A DNA stretch of 28,178 bases from Pseudomonadota bacterium (GCA_023431055.1 JAEYXX010000064.1:1-28178); one strand, 5' to 3'. Shown: positions 6,337 to 14,342, counted from the first letter of the stretch. Program-made: numbers and translations. Notes: generated by a model not told the origin, from the letters alone.

Positions 6337-7191
6337 TTATACCAGCGCCGGTTCCTGCTGCAACCACTGCTCGAAATCGCGGCTCTGCGGCATGCCTTCC
6401 TTGGCTGCATAGTAGACCAGCCGCAGGTGGCGATCCTCGTCGATGGTCAGCGTGGTGTGCTCGAACACCACCTGGCCAACCGCTTCGATGTGCAGGTGGC
6501 GGATCCCCTGGCACGGGCCGTGGATATCTTGCTGCCGCCACCAGTCTCTGAAGTCCGGCGAGGCCTTCTCCAGGTCCTTCACCAGTGCAGCGATATCCGG
6601 ATCCTGGGTCGCCCTCACGAAGTCACGGCGGAAACTGGAGAGTATCTGCAGCGCCTGCTCATCCCAAGGGTTGAACAGCTCGCGCATTGTCGAGCTGGTA
6701 AACAGCATCCACAGCAGGTTGCGGCGGTCCGCCGGCAGCGCGGAGAAGCCGAACACCCGATCCGCCGCGGCGTTCCAGGCCAGTACGTCCCAGCGCAGGT
6801 TGAGCACATAGGCCGGACGCAAAGGTAGATCGGCCATCAGTCGGTGAACCAGCGCCGGCACCGTGCACCAGGTCTTCCCCGGCTCCGGTGGCAGGCGCTG
6901 ATGAGCGAGCAGGAACAGGTGACGACGCTCGGTGGCATCCAGCTTGAGCGTACGCGAGAGGTTATCGAGAAAGGTCGCGGACACGCTGATGTCCCGACCC
7001 TGCTCAAGCCAGGTGTACCAGGACAACCCCACCCCAGCCAGGGCCGCGACCTCCTCGCGGCGCAGCCCCGGCGTACGCCGCCGACTACCAGCGGGCAGGC
7101 CCACCTCCTCCGGCGAAATACGTTCGCGGCGACTACGCAGGAATTCGGCCAGCTCTACCCGAGTGCGTTCAGCTGTGCGAGGCGCGCTCAT
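6337..7191 (-). CDS. XRE-family regulator with MmyB-like ligand-binding domain
   Basis: The 284-residue product has an N-terminal HTH of the type RRRTPGLRREEVAALAGVGL followed by SWYTWLEQGRD (about residues 12-83). A C-terminal domain (about 110-270) has the WNAAADRVFGF and LLWMLF segments typical of MmyB-like transcription factors. I chose the ATG at 7191 because GGAGGT lies just upstream on that strand; an upstream in-frame ATG at 7272 is unlikely. The gene is divergent from the ALA-synthase-like gene, the usual place for a pathway-specific regulator, so it probably controls the shared intergenic region. Its ligand is unknown and could be the pathway product. Confidence 0.9.
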   Translation of the reverse strand: MSAPRTAERTRVELAEFLRSRRERISPEEVGLPAGSRRRTPGLRREEVAALAGVGLSWYTWLEQGRDISVSATFLDNLSRTLKLDATERRHLFLLAHQRLPPEPGKTWCTVPALVHRLMADLPLRPAYVLNLRWDVLAWNAAADRVFGFSALPADRRNLLWMLFTSSTMRELFNPWDEQALQILSSFRRDFVRATQDPDIAALVKDLEKASPDFRDWWRQQDIHGPCQGIRHLHIEAVGQVVFEHTTLTIDEDRHLRLVYYAAKEGMPQSRDFEQWLQQEPALV

Positions 7192-7347
7192 CCGATTACC
7201 TCCAGTACTAGGATAAACAGTCAAATTGTAACCCCTATAAATCCCGAGAAGAATAGCCCGACCTGGCCGCAATTACCCGTGCCAGGGCTCTCGCTTGATG
7301 AGGAACCACACAGAGACGTGTCATCAACTCGCTAAGGAGATAAACGG
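7192..7347. promoter_or_regulatory. Divergent promoter region of the biosynthetic cluster
   Basis: A 156-bp region, more A/T-rich than the genes beside it. On the + strand TTGTAA (7226-7231) and AAGAAT (7249-7254), 17 bp apart, make a fair sigma-70-like promoter (4 of 6 matches each). The inverted repeat CCTGGC (7262-7267) / GCCAGG (7281-7286) just downstream could be a repressor operator. AAGGAG (7335-7340) is the ribosome binding site of the ALA-synthase-like gene. Confidence 0.45.
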
Positions 7348-8580
7348 ATGTACCAAGCACTTCTTCGGGAACAACTGGAGACATTGAAGTCCTCCAACCA
7401 GTACCGCACCTTCACCACCCTAAGCCGCATCTGTGGCCAATACCCATTGGCCAAACTGGATGGTCGTGAGCAAGAACCGGTGGTGGTCTGGTGCAGTAAC
7501 GACTACCTCGGGATGTCGCAACATCCTGCAGTGCGCGAGCAAATGCACAACGCACTGGAAACCTACGGCGCCGGCTCCGGCGGATCGCGCAATATCGGCG
7601 GTTCGCACGAGGTGTATTCCAGCCTGGAGGCGAGCCTGGCCGACTGGCACGACAAGGAAGCGGCACTGGTCTTCCCCACCGGCTTCGGCTCCAATGACGC
7701 CACCCTCCAGTGCCTGCTGCGGCGTATCCCCGATTGCGTAGTAATCAGTGACGAACTGAACCACGCCTCCATCGTCAACGGCATTCGCTCGACGCCCAAC
7801 GAGCGCAAGATCTTCCGCCACAACGATGTCGCCCACCTCGAGCAGATCCTCGCCAGCTACCCGTTGGGTCAGCCGAAGATTGTGGTGTTCGAGTCGATCT
7901 ACTCGATGGATGGGGACATTGCCCCAATCGCCGAAATCGTCGCGGTCGCCAAGCGCTACAACGCCCTCACCTACCTCGACGAAGTGCACGCCGTGGGCAT
8001 GTACGGCCCGCGCGGCGCCGGGATCGCCGCCGAGCTGGGCGTGGCCGATCAGGTGGACATCATCCAGGGCACCATGGCCAAGGCCATCGGCGTGATCGGC
8101 GGCTATATCGCCTCGACCCAGGTGATCGTCGATGCCGTGCGTTCCTTCGCCGTGGGCTTCATCTTCACCACCTCGCTGCCGCCGGCGATCACCGCCGGCT
8201 GCCTGGCCAGCGTCGAGCACCTCAAGGCCAGCCGCTTCGAGCGCGATCGCTTGCATGCCCAGACCGCCAAGCTGCGCGAACGCCTCAAGCACTATGACGT
8301 GCCGGTGATGCCCTGCTCGCAGACCCACGTGCTGCCGGTGCTGGTGGGCGAGGCCAAGCGCTGCAAGGCGGCGGCCGAGCGCCTGCTGCATACCCACGGC
8401 GTGTACCTGCAGCCGATCAACTATCCCTCGGTACCGGTGGGCACCGAGCGTTTCCGCGTCAACGCCACGCCGAACCACAGCGATACGCAGATCGAGCACT
8501 TGGCGCGGTCGCTGCGCGAGACCTTCGAGCATTTCAGCATCCCGCTGGCGTCCGAGGTGTTTGCTGCGGAGGCGGCCTGA
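7348..8580 (+). CDS. 5-aminolevulinate synthase-like alpha-oxoamine synthase
   Basis: A 410-residue PLP enzyme that aligns along its length with bacterial ALA synthases, which condense an amino acid with succinyl-CoA and release CO2 and CoA. Recognisable features are Arg20 (NQYRTF, substrate carboxylate), SDELNHASI at 134-142, [13 protein letters not shown] from Asp211 (PLP ring), the PLP lysine Lys245 in [13 protein letters not shown], and [11 protein letters not shown] near 365. In the glycine-binding loop the sequence is [12 protein letters not shown], with Ser80 where ALA synthases have Thr (Thr83 in R. capsulatus), and AKAIG replaces AKAYG. The Thr is known to restrict the pocket to glycine, so serine or alanine may be the substrate. 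Gammaproteobacteria make ALA by the C5 route, so this is not the haem gene. It is first in an operon whose next gene starts 1 nt later. Confidence 0.92.
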   Translation: MYQALLREQLETLKSSNQYRTFTTLSRICGQYPLAKLDGREQEPVVVWCSNDYLGMSQHPAVREQMHNALETYGAGSGGSRNIGGSHEVYSSLEASLADWHDKEAALVFPTGFGSNDATLQCLLRRIPDCVVISDELNHASIVNGIRSTPNERKIFRHNDVAHLEQILASYPLGQPKIVVFESIYSMDGDIAPIAEIVAVAKRYNALTYLDEVHAVGMYGPRGAGIAAELGVADQVDIIQGTMAKAIGVIGGYIASTQVIVDAVRSFAVGFIFTTSLPPAITAGCLASVEHLKASRFERDRLHAQTAKLRERLKHYDVPVMPCSQTHVLPVLVGEAKRCKAAAERLLHTHGVYLQPINYPSVPVGTERFRVNATPNHSDTQIEHLARSLRETFEHFSIPLASEVFAAEAA

Positions 8581-8581
8581 G

Positions 8582-9085
8582 ATGGACCAGTCCTTCCTCA
8601 CCGTGCGCCCGGCGACCCAGGCCGACCTGGCCAGTTTGGTGGAACTGCGCGCGTATCTGCTGGACGGCACCAACGCCAGCTATTCGAGCAAGACGCCTGA
8701 GGACGCGGCGCGCTGGCGGGTGGCCTACCGCACCTGGCTGAGCAGCCGCCTGAGCGGCAGCGACTGCGTGCAGATCCTCGCCGCCGAACACAAGGAGTCC
8801 GGCCAGGTGCTGGGCTGCGCGACGGCCATCATCGACCAGCGCGCGCCGGCGCCGGGCTGCCTCAACGGCCTGTCCGGCTGGGTGCAGTCGGTGGTGGTCG
8901 AGACGCAGTGGCGCGGTCGCGGTATCGCCAAGCAACTGATGCAGCACCTGCTGCGCTGGTTCGCCAACCGCGGGGTCGGCTGCGTGGTGCTGCAGAGCAC
9001 CGAGGGCGCCGGCTCCCTGTACCAGGCATTGGGCTTCGCCGTCAGCGACGAGCGCCTGCTGATTCGTCAGGAGGCCTCGGCATGA
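8582..9085 (+). CDS. GNAT-family N-acetyltransferase
   Basis: A complete 167-residue GNAT protein. Acetyl-CoA-binding motif A is VQSVVVETQWRGRGIAKQLM at residues 101-120, with the R-G-R-G-I-A pyrophosphate loop at 111-116. Motif B is LYQALGFA near 146-153. The ATG is 1 nt after the ALA-synthase-like stop, and the gene overlaps the next one by ATGA, so it is tightly coupled to both. The obvious inferred role is N-acylation of the amino ketone made by the upstream enzyme, which would also stop it self-condensing. Self-protection of the producer by acetylation is an alternative. Acceptor specificity cannot be read from the sequence. Confidence 0.9.
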   Translation: MDQSFLTVRPATQADLASLVELRAYLLDGTNASYSSKTPEDAARWRVAYRTWLSSRLSGSDCVQILAAEHKESGQVLGCATAIIDQRAPAPGCLNGLSGWVQSVVVETQWRGRGIAKQLMQHLLRWFANRGVGCVVLQSTEGAGSLYQALGFAVSDERLLIRQEASA

Positions 9086-10152
9086 AGATCCTGATCATCG
9101 GCCTGGGCTACGCCGGCAACCGCTACCGCCGCGCCTTCGAGCATATCGCCACGAGTACCGGCCTGCCGTTGTCGCTGGCCTATGTCGGGCGTCGACAGAA
9201 GGCAACCGAGTTGCCCTACTTCGACAGCGTCGGCCGGGCGCTGCAAGTGTTCGAGCCGGACATCGTCGTGGTCAGCGTCAACGACCACAGTCATGCGCCC
9301 GTGCTCAAGCAACTGGCCGGCTACCGGGGCTTCGTGCTCTGCGAGAAACCGCTGGTCACGCCGGGCGACGACCTGGACGAGTTGCTTGGCGCACTGGAGC
9401 AGGTCGGCGGCTTTGCCCTGGACCTGGTGGAGCGCTACTCGGACGCGACCCGACAGTTGCGCGACTGGGTCGAGCGCCACGACTGGCAGCTGGTGCGGGC
9501 CAGCTTCCACTGGGGCAAGGACCGTATCAACGACTACCGCCCGACCTGCGGCGTGACCAGCGAGGTGATCCATGCCCTGGATCTGGTGGGCTGGCTCTGC
9601 CCGCGCGCCGGCCAGCTCCAGCTCGATGGCGTGCTCGGTGTGCGCTCGGACTTCTCCATCTCCGGCGCAGAGGTGCTCGACACCGTGCAGCTCACCGCCA
9701 GCCTAGGCGAAGCGCGGGTCACCGGTTACTCCAGCTTCGTCAACATCGTGCGTCAGCGCACCGTGGATTTCAGCTTCGTCGACCGCGACGCCCGGCTGAT
9801 CCATGCGCGTCTGGTGTTCGACACACCGCGCTGGGACCACGACCAGCTGCGCATCTGGACGCGCGGCGCCAACGGCGCCGAGGAGCTGTTGCACGAGTTC
9901 GCCACTGCCCCCGACGAACCTGGCCTGGACACCCTGCACAAGCTCTCGCGGCTGTGCCGGCAGGTGGTGCGCGCCGTGGCGCTCAAGGAACCGCCCCGCC
10001 AGCCCTTCGCCGGTCTCGACACCGCCGTGGCGCTGCAGCGCCTGCTCAACGACCTCGACACCCATGCCCAAACCCCAGCACCGGCGCGCTACGTACATGG
10101 CGAGACGCGCGTACTGCTGGCCGAGGACAGCGACCTGGAAAGCCTCGGGTAA
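9082..10152 (+). CDS. Gfo/Idh/MocA-family oxidoreductase-like protein
   Basis: The 356-residue product starts with a Rossmann dinucleotide-binding motif, KILIIGLGYAGNRYRR (G-x-G-x-x-G), followed by DIVVVSVNDHSHAP and the family mark CEKPLVTP (Glu-Lys-Pro, near residues 92-94). The C-terminal alpha/beta substrate domain includes a HALDLVGW segment near 168-175. The family does NAD(P)-dependent oxidation or reduction, and some members use transient oxidation to drive elimination. In this operon it could act on the hydroxy-ketone product, for example in a dehydration; that is inference. The ATG overlaps the GNAT stop. Some competing upstream in-frame starts (8908) lie inside the GNAT gene and are rejected. 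Confidence 0.87.
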   Translation: MKILIIGLGYAGNRYRRAFEHIATSTGLPLSLAYVGRRQKATELPYFDSVGRALQVFEPDIVVVSVNDHSHAPVLKQLAGYRGFVLCEKPLVTPGDDLDELLGALEQVGGFALDLVERYSDATRQLRDWVERHDWQLVRASFHWGKDRINDYRPTCGVTSEVIHALDLVGWLCPRAGQLQLDGVLGVRSDFSISGAEVLDTVQLTASLGEARVTGYSSFVNIVRQRTVDFSFVDRDARLIHARLVFDTPRWDHDQLRIWTRGANGAEELLHEFATAPDEPGLDTLHKLSRLCRQVVRAVALKEPPRQPFAGLDTAVALQRLLNDLDTHAQTPAPARYVHGETRVLLAEDSDLESLG

Positions 10153-10174
10153 CCCAATCACAAGGAGAACGACT

Positions 10175-12028
10175 ATGTGTGGAATCGCTGGATGGCTGTC
10201 CTACAGCCAGAACCTGGAAACGCAACGCGACACCCTGCAGCGCATGACCGACACCATGGCCCTGCGCGGCCCTGATGCCGGCGGGCTGTGGATTGACGGC
10301 CCGGTCGGCCTGGGTCATCGGCGCCTGTCGATCATCGATCTGGAAGGTGGGCGCCAACCGATGACGGCGATGCACGGTGGCCCGCGCGAGGCCGCCGCCA
10401 TCACCTACAGCGGCGAGGTCTACAACTTCCGCGAGCTGCGCACCGAGCTGCAGCGACTCGGTCATCAGTTCAAAACCCGCAGCGACACCGAGGTGGTGCT
10501 GCGCGCCTATGTCGAATGGGGCGAGGCTTTCGTCGAGCGGCTCAACGGCATGTATGCCTTCGCCATCTGGGATCTGCGCAGCCAGGAACTACTGCTGATC
10601 CGCGACCGCATGGGCGTCAAACCGCTGTATTACTTCCCCACCGCAGACGGGGTGGTGTTCGGCTCCGAGCCCAAGGCGCTACTGGCCAACCCGCTGGTGC
10701 CGCACAAGGTGCGTGCAGACGGCCTGCGCGAGATCCTGGAGATGGTGAAGACACCAGGCCATGCCGTGTTCGACGGCATGCGCGAGGTGATGCCGGGCGA
10801 GATCGTGCGTATCAACCGCGAGGGCCTGGGTCGCCGCCACTACTGGAAGCTGGAAGCACGCGAGCACGAACACACGCTGGACGAGACCATCCGCCATACC
10901 CGCGATCTGCTGGAGGATATCGTCGACCGCCAGATTGTCGCCGACGTGCCGCTGTGCAGCCTGCTCTCGGGCGGACTTGACTCCTCAATCATCACCGCGC
11001 TGGCCTCGAAGAAGCTGTTGGCCGCCGGCAAGGAGAACATCCGCTCCTTCTCCGTCGACTTCGTCGACCACGGCAGCGGCTTCACCGGCGACGCCGTGCG
11101 GGGGACGCCGGATGCGCCCTTCGTGCGCGACCTGGTGGAGATGATCCGCTCCAGCCACCAAGAGATCGTCCTCGACAGCCGCGAGCTGGCCGATCCGGCG
11201 TTGCGTGCGCAGATCGTTCGCGCCCTTGACCTACCACCGGCCTTCTGGGGCGACATGTGGCCATCGCTCTACCGGCTGTTCCAGGAGGTGCGCAAGCACT
11301 CGACGGTGGCGCTGTCCGGCGAGAGCGCGGACGAGGTGTTCGGTGGCTACCGCTGGTTCCACGATCCGGAAGCGATCCAGGCCGACACCTTCCCTTGGCT
11401 GACCTCGGTGACCGGCAAGTACTTCGACGGCAAGACCCTGTTCGACCCGGGCCTGTTGGCCCAGCTCGACATGCACAGCTTCCTGCGCGACAACTATGCC
11501 CAGGCCATCACCGAGGCGCCGGTACTGCCCGGCGAAAGCGCGGTCGACCAGCGCATGCGGCAGATGAGCTACGTCAACCTGACCCGCTTCGTGCAGACCC
11601 TGCTCGACCGCAAGGATCGCATGAGCATGGCGGTCGGCCTCGAGGTGCGGGTGCCCTTCTGCGACCACCGCCTGGTCGAGTACGCCTTCAACATCCCCTG
11701 GGCGATGAAGGCCTTCGACGGGCGGGAGAAGAGCATCCTGCGCGCGGCGACCCGCGACCTGCTGCCCGAATCGATCAGCGAGCGGGTCAAGAGCCCCTAC
11801 CCCTCGACCCAGGATCCGGCCTACGAGCAGGCACTGCGTGATGCCCTGGCCGCCATCCAGGCGGACCGCAACGCGCCGGTGACGCCCCTGCTCGACAGCA
11901 GCCGTATCCAGCAGACCCTGGCCAAGCCGCTCGGCAGTGTCTCGCCCATGTATGAGCGCATGGGCATGGAGCTGGCGGTGGGCCTCAACACCTGGCTGAA
12001 CGAGTACGACGTCAGCCTCGAACTTTAG
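10175..12028 (+). CDS. Glutamine-dependent asparagine synthetase-like amidotransferase
   Basis: A 617-residue class II amidotransferase, longer than E. coli AsnB (about 554) and closer in size to Bacillus AsnO. The mature N-terminal nucleophile is Cys2 in MCGIAGWLSY, so glutaminase activity should be intact. RGPDAGG, GHRRLSIIDL and YSGEVYNFREL complete the glutaminase domain. The synthetase domain has the PP-loop LLSGGLDSSII near residue 268 and SGESADEVFGGYRWF near 378. The family adenylates a carboxylate and transfers ammonia to it. In this operon it may turn a pathway carboxylic acid into an amide; a spare asparagine synthetase is less likely. AAGGAG at 10162-10167 supports the ATG at 10175. 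Confidence 0.93.
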   Translation: MCGIAGWLSYSQNLETQRDTLQRMTDTMALRGPDAGGLWIDGPVGLGHRRLSIIDLEGGRQPMTAMHGGPREAAAITYSGEVYNFRELRTELQRLGHQFKTRSDTEVVLRAYVEWGEAFVERLNGMYAFAIWDLRSQELLLIRDRMGVKPLYYFPTADGVVFGSEPKALLANPLVPHKVRADGLREILEMVKTPGHAVFDGMREVMPGEIVRINREGLGRRHYWKLEAREHEHTLDETIRHTRDLLEDIVDRQIVADVPLCSLLSGGLDSSIITALASKKLLAAGKENIRSFSVDFVDHGSGFTGDAVRGTPDAPFVRDLVEMIRSSHQEIVLDSRELADPALRAQIVRALDLPPAFWGDMWPSLYRLFQEVRKHSTVALSGESADEVFGGYRWFHDPEAIQADTFPWLTSVTGKYFDGKTLFDPGLLAQLDMHSFLRDNYAQAITEAPVLPGESAVDQRMRQMSYVNLTRFVQTLLDRKDRMSMAVGLEVRVPFCDHRLVEYAFNIPWAMKAFDGREKSILRAATRDLLPESISERVKSPYPSTQDPAYEQALRDALAAIQADRNAPVTPLLDSSRIQQTLAKPLGSVSPMYERMGMELAVGLNTWLNEYDVSLEL

Positions 12029-12037
12029 TCCCCAACC

Positions 12038-12066
12038 GGATGCGGCCCCGGTGCGGGGCCGCATCC
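12038..12066 (+). terminator. Strong hairpin between amidotransferase and MFS genes
   Basis: GGATGCGGCCCCG (12038-12050) pairs over all 13 bases with CGGGGCCGCATCC (12054-12066) around a GTG loop, 9 nt after the amidotransferase stop. The following sequence, CTTCGCTGT, lacks a T tract, so it may only weaken read-through into the exporter or protect the upstream mRNA 3' end. Confidence 0.6.
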
Positions 12067-12115
12067 CTTCGCTGTACCACCCACGCGCTCCAACGGAGCA
12101 CAAGCGAGTCCGAGC

Positions 12116-13315
12116 ATGCACACACCCAACCAATCACCCATCTACCTCATAGCGCTGGGGGCCTTCGCCCTCGGCATGGCCTCCTACGTCACCGCCGGGC
12201 TGATCCCGATGATCGAGGCCTCGTTCGCGGTATCCGTCGCGGTGGCCGCTCAACTGGTCACTGCCTTCACCCTGGCCTACGGCCTGGGTTCGCCAGTCTT
12301 CGTCGCCCTGACGCCGGCGCATCGTCAGCGTGCCGGCCTGCTGCTGGCCCTGGGCCTGTTCGTCATCGCCAACGCCGCCAGCGCGCTGGCCGAGAGCTTC
12401 ACCGCGTTGATGGTCTGGCGTGCCATCGCTGGCATCGGCGCCGGCGTCTACCTGGCCATGGGCATCGGCGCCTCGACCGCCGTGTCCACCCCGGAGCGCC
12501 GCGGCAAGGCCATCGCCATCATCATGGGCGGCATGGCCAGCGGCGTGGTGCTGGGCGTACCGCTCAGCCTACTGATCGCCGAACAACTGGGCTGGCAGGC
12601 CGCCCTGTGGCTGGTCACTGTGCTCGGCCTGGTGGCCTTCTTTGGCCTGCTGCTGAAGCTCCCTTCCCTGCCGGCAGCCACCGCCACCACGCTGGGCCAG
12701 AAGCTGGCGATCCTCGGCGACGGCCATGTGCTGGTCATCCTGTTGGTGTCGCTGCTGGCCGCCATCGCCAGCCTGGGGATGTACACCTTTATCGCCCCGC
12801 TGCTGGCTGACCCGGCCTACGGTGCGGTTGGTTCGGTCACTCCTTATCTGTGGGTCTGGGGCATCGGCGGTGTGCTGGGCAGCTTCCTGATCGGCCCGCT
12901 GGTGGATCGAATCAAGGGCCCGGTGCTGACCTTTGCCATCATGCTGATCCTCGCCGTTTCGCTGTTCGTGCTGCCGCTGACGGCTGCCCTCAGCACCTGG
13001 CTGGTGATGCTGCCCATCGCCCTGTGGGGCGCGGTCGGCTGGGCACTGCAGGTGCCGCAGAACAACGAGCTGATCCTGGCCCGCCAGGCCCAGGGCGACG
13101 GCAACCTGGCCATCGCCCTGAACGAGTCGGCGCTGTACCTGGGCAGCGCCATCGGCGCCGCGGCCGGCGGCTTCGTGCTGCTGTTGCAGATGCCCACCTG
13201 GACCCTGGCCGCCAGTGCCGGTGGTGTCGCCGCGCTTGGTGCCTTGCTGCAGATCGTAAACCTGCGTCGCCAGCCGACCTGGAACGGCGACGTGCAAGCC
13301 GAACCCTACAACTGA
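12116..13315 (+). CDS. MFS transporter (DHA1/AraJ-like drug or metabolite efflux)
   Basis: A 399-residue protein with about 12 hydrophobic helices in two halves separated near residue 195. The LVTAFTLAYGLGSPVFVAL segment (helix 2) and RAIAGIGAGVYLAMG (helix 4) are typical of the DHA1 group of proton-driven exporters such as AraJ and PbuE. The N-terminus is short and cytoplasmic, and no signal peptide is expected. It follows the biosynthetic genes by 87 bp and is joined to the LysR gene by 13 bp. The likely role is export of the cluster product and self-resistance. The ribosome binding site is weak. Confidence 0.9.
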   Translation: MHTPNQSPIYLIALGAFALGMASYVTAGLIPMIEASFAVSVAVAAQLVTAFTLAYGLGSPVFVALTPAHRQRAGLLLALGLFVIANAASALAESFTALMVWRAIAGIGAGVYLAMGIGASTAVSTPERRGKAIAIIMGGMASGVVLGVPLSLLIAEQLGWQAALWLVTVLGLVAFFGLLLKLPSLPAATATTLGQKLAILGDGHVLVILLVSLLAAIASLGMYTFIAPLLADPAYGAVGSVTPYLWVWGIGGVLGSFLIGPLVDRIKGPVLTFAIMLILAVSLFVLPLTAALSTWLVMLPIALWGAVGWALQVPQNNELILARQAQGDGNLAIALNESALYLGSAIGAAAGGFVLLLQMPTWTLAASAGGVAALGALLQIVNLRRQPTWNGDVQAEPYN

Positions 13316-13328
13316 CGGAGGAAGGGCC

Positions 13329-14255
13329 GTGGAACTGCGCCACCTTCGCTGTTTCATCGCCGTCGCAGAAGAACTGCATTTTGCCCGCGCCGCCGCGCGC
13401 CTGCACATCGAACAGTCGCCCCTGTCCCGGATCATCAAAGAACTGGAGTACCGCCTGGGTGTGCAGTTGTTCGAGCGCACCACGCGGCGTACGCGCCTGA
13501 CCTGGGCCGGCAAGGTGCTCTTGGAAGAAGCGCGCCGGGTGCTGGCCGTGGTCGACCAGGCCAAGGCCAGCGTCAAGAGCGCGGCGGCCGGCTACCGCGG
13601 GCGCATCCGCGTCGCGCTGTCCGATGGCATCCCGCAGTCACGCTTGGCCGCCCTGCTCGCCCAGTGCCGCGAGGAGGAACCGGAGGTCGAGATCTGCCTA
13701 TCGGAAGTCACCTTCAGCGAACAGATCAAAGGCCTGAACGACGACCTGTTCGATATCGGGCTTGCACAGTCCGACGAGGTCGGCGATGGGCTGGTGGCCG
13801 AGCCGGTCTGGTTCGATCCACTGGTAGTGGCGGTGCCGACCCGCCACCCGCTGCTGACTTATCGGCGCGTGCCGCTCGATGAAGTGGTGCGCTACCCGCT
13901 AGTGCTCTGCGATCCGCAGGTCTGCGAAGGCTTCTGGCAACAGTTGCAGCGGGTGCTAGGTGCCGTGGATACGCGACTGACCATCGCCGACCGCGTACCG
14001 ACACTGGATCTGATGATGGCGCTGGTAGCCGCGGGTTACGGCCTCGGCTTCTCCAGCCTGGCGCGCATCAACGAACTCAACAATTCGGACGTTGTGGCTC
14101 GGCCACTGGCCGGCTGCCCCGCGATGCTGACCACCTACCTGATACGGCGCGAAAGCGAACCGACCGAACAATTGGCGAGGTTTATCGGGCGGGTGAGCCC
14201 GACGGAAAGCCAGGCGTTGCTGCCGGATCACACATCACAGAAGGAAATCGCCTGA
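13329..14255 (+). CDS. LysR-type transcriptional regulator
   Basis: The 308-residue protein has the N-terminal LysR HTH: MELRHLRCFIAVAEELHFAR, AARLHIEQSPLSRIIKELEY and LGVQLFERTTR (residues 1-52). The effector-binding domain spans about residues 88-295. The start is a GTG at 13329, placed by GGAGGAA at 13317-13323 and by the exact beginning of the family sequence. It is the last gene of the cargo block and is co-directional with the exporter. LysR proteins usually sense a pathway intermediate. It could control the exporter or the operon from 7348. It may also be a transfer regulator, since Tn4371-like ICEs are reported to carry a regulator before traG. Confidence 0.9.
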   Translation: MELRHLRCFIAVAEELHFARAAARLHIEQSPLSRIIKELEYRLGVQLFERTTRRTRLTWAGKVLLEEARRVLAVVDQAKASVKSAAAGYRGRIRVALSDGIPQSRLAALLAQCREEEPEVEICLSEVTFSEQIKGLNDDLFDIGLAQSDEVGDGLVAEPVWFDPLVVAVPTRHPLLTYRRVPLDEVVRYPLVLCDPQVCEGFWQQLQRVLGAVDTRLTIADRVPTLDLMMALVAAGYGLGFSSLARINELNNSDVVARPLAGCPAMLTTYLIRRESEPTEQLARFIGRVSPTESQALLPDHTSQKEIA

Positions 14256-14311
14256 TCGACCCAGGCACTAGATCTCCCCCTCGCGGCGAGCCCTCTCAGA
14301 AGAGCGTCTTA

Positions 14312-14342
14312 GCGGCAGCCCAGCCAGGCTGCCGCATTTCTT
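14312..14342 (+). terminator. Rho-independent terminator after the LysR gene
   Basis: GCGGCAGCC (14312-14320) pairs perfectly with GGCTGCCGC (14327-14335) across a CAGCCA loop, followed by ATTTCTT. It closes the cargo transcript. Confidence 0.8.

Noticed and set aside
7348..8580. Housekeeping haem gene hemA (ALA synthase)
   Set aside because: Gammaproteobacteria use the glutamyl-tRNA route, the gene lies in ICE cargo beside acetyltransferase, amidotransferase and exporter genes, and the glycine-pocket Thr is replaced by Ser.
7420..8673. 417-codon reverse-strand frame opposite the ALA-synthase-like gene
   Set aside because: Antisense shadow of a strongly conserved gene. The translation is His/Val/Gly-rich without known motifs.
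8561..9085. Longer GNAT start at 8561
   Set aside because: It would begin inside the ALA-synthase-like gene. The ATG at 8582 begins exactly where the GNAT fold starts.
10175..12028. N-acetylglutaminylglutamine amide (osmolyte) pathway
   Set aside because: That pathway also pairs an amidotransferase with an acetyltransferase-containing protein, but its partner is a large GNAT/ATP-grasp fusion. Here the GNAT is a stand-alone 167-residue protein and no ATP-grasp enzyme is present.
11231..12133. 300-codon reverse-strand frame opposite the amidotransferase
   Set aside because: Antisense shadow; the forward protein has complete family motifs across the same span.
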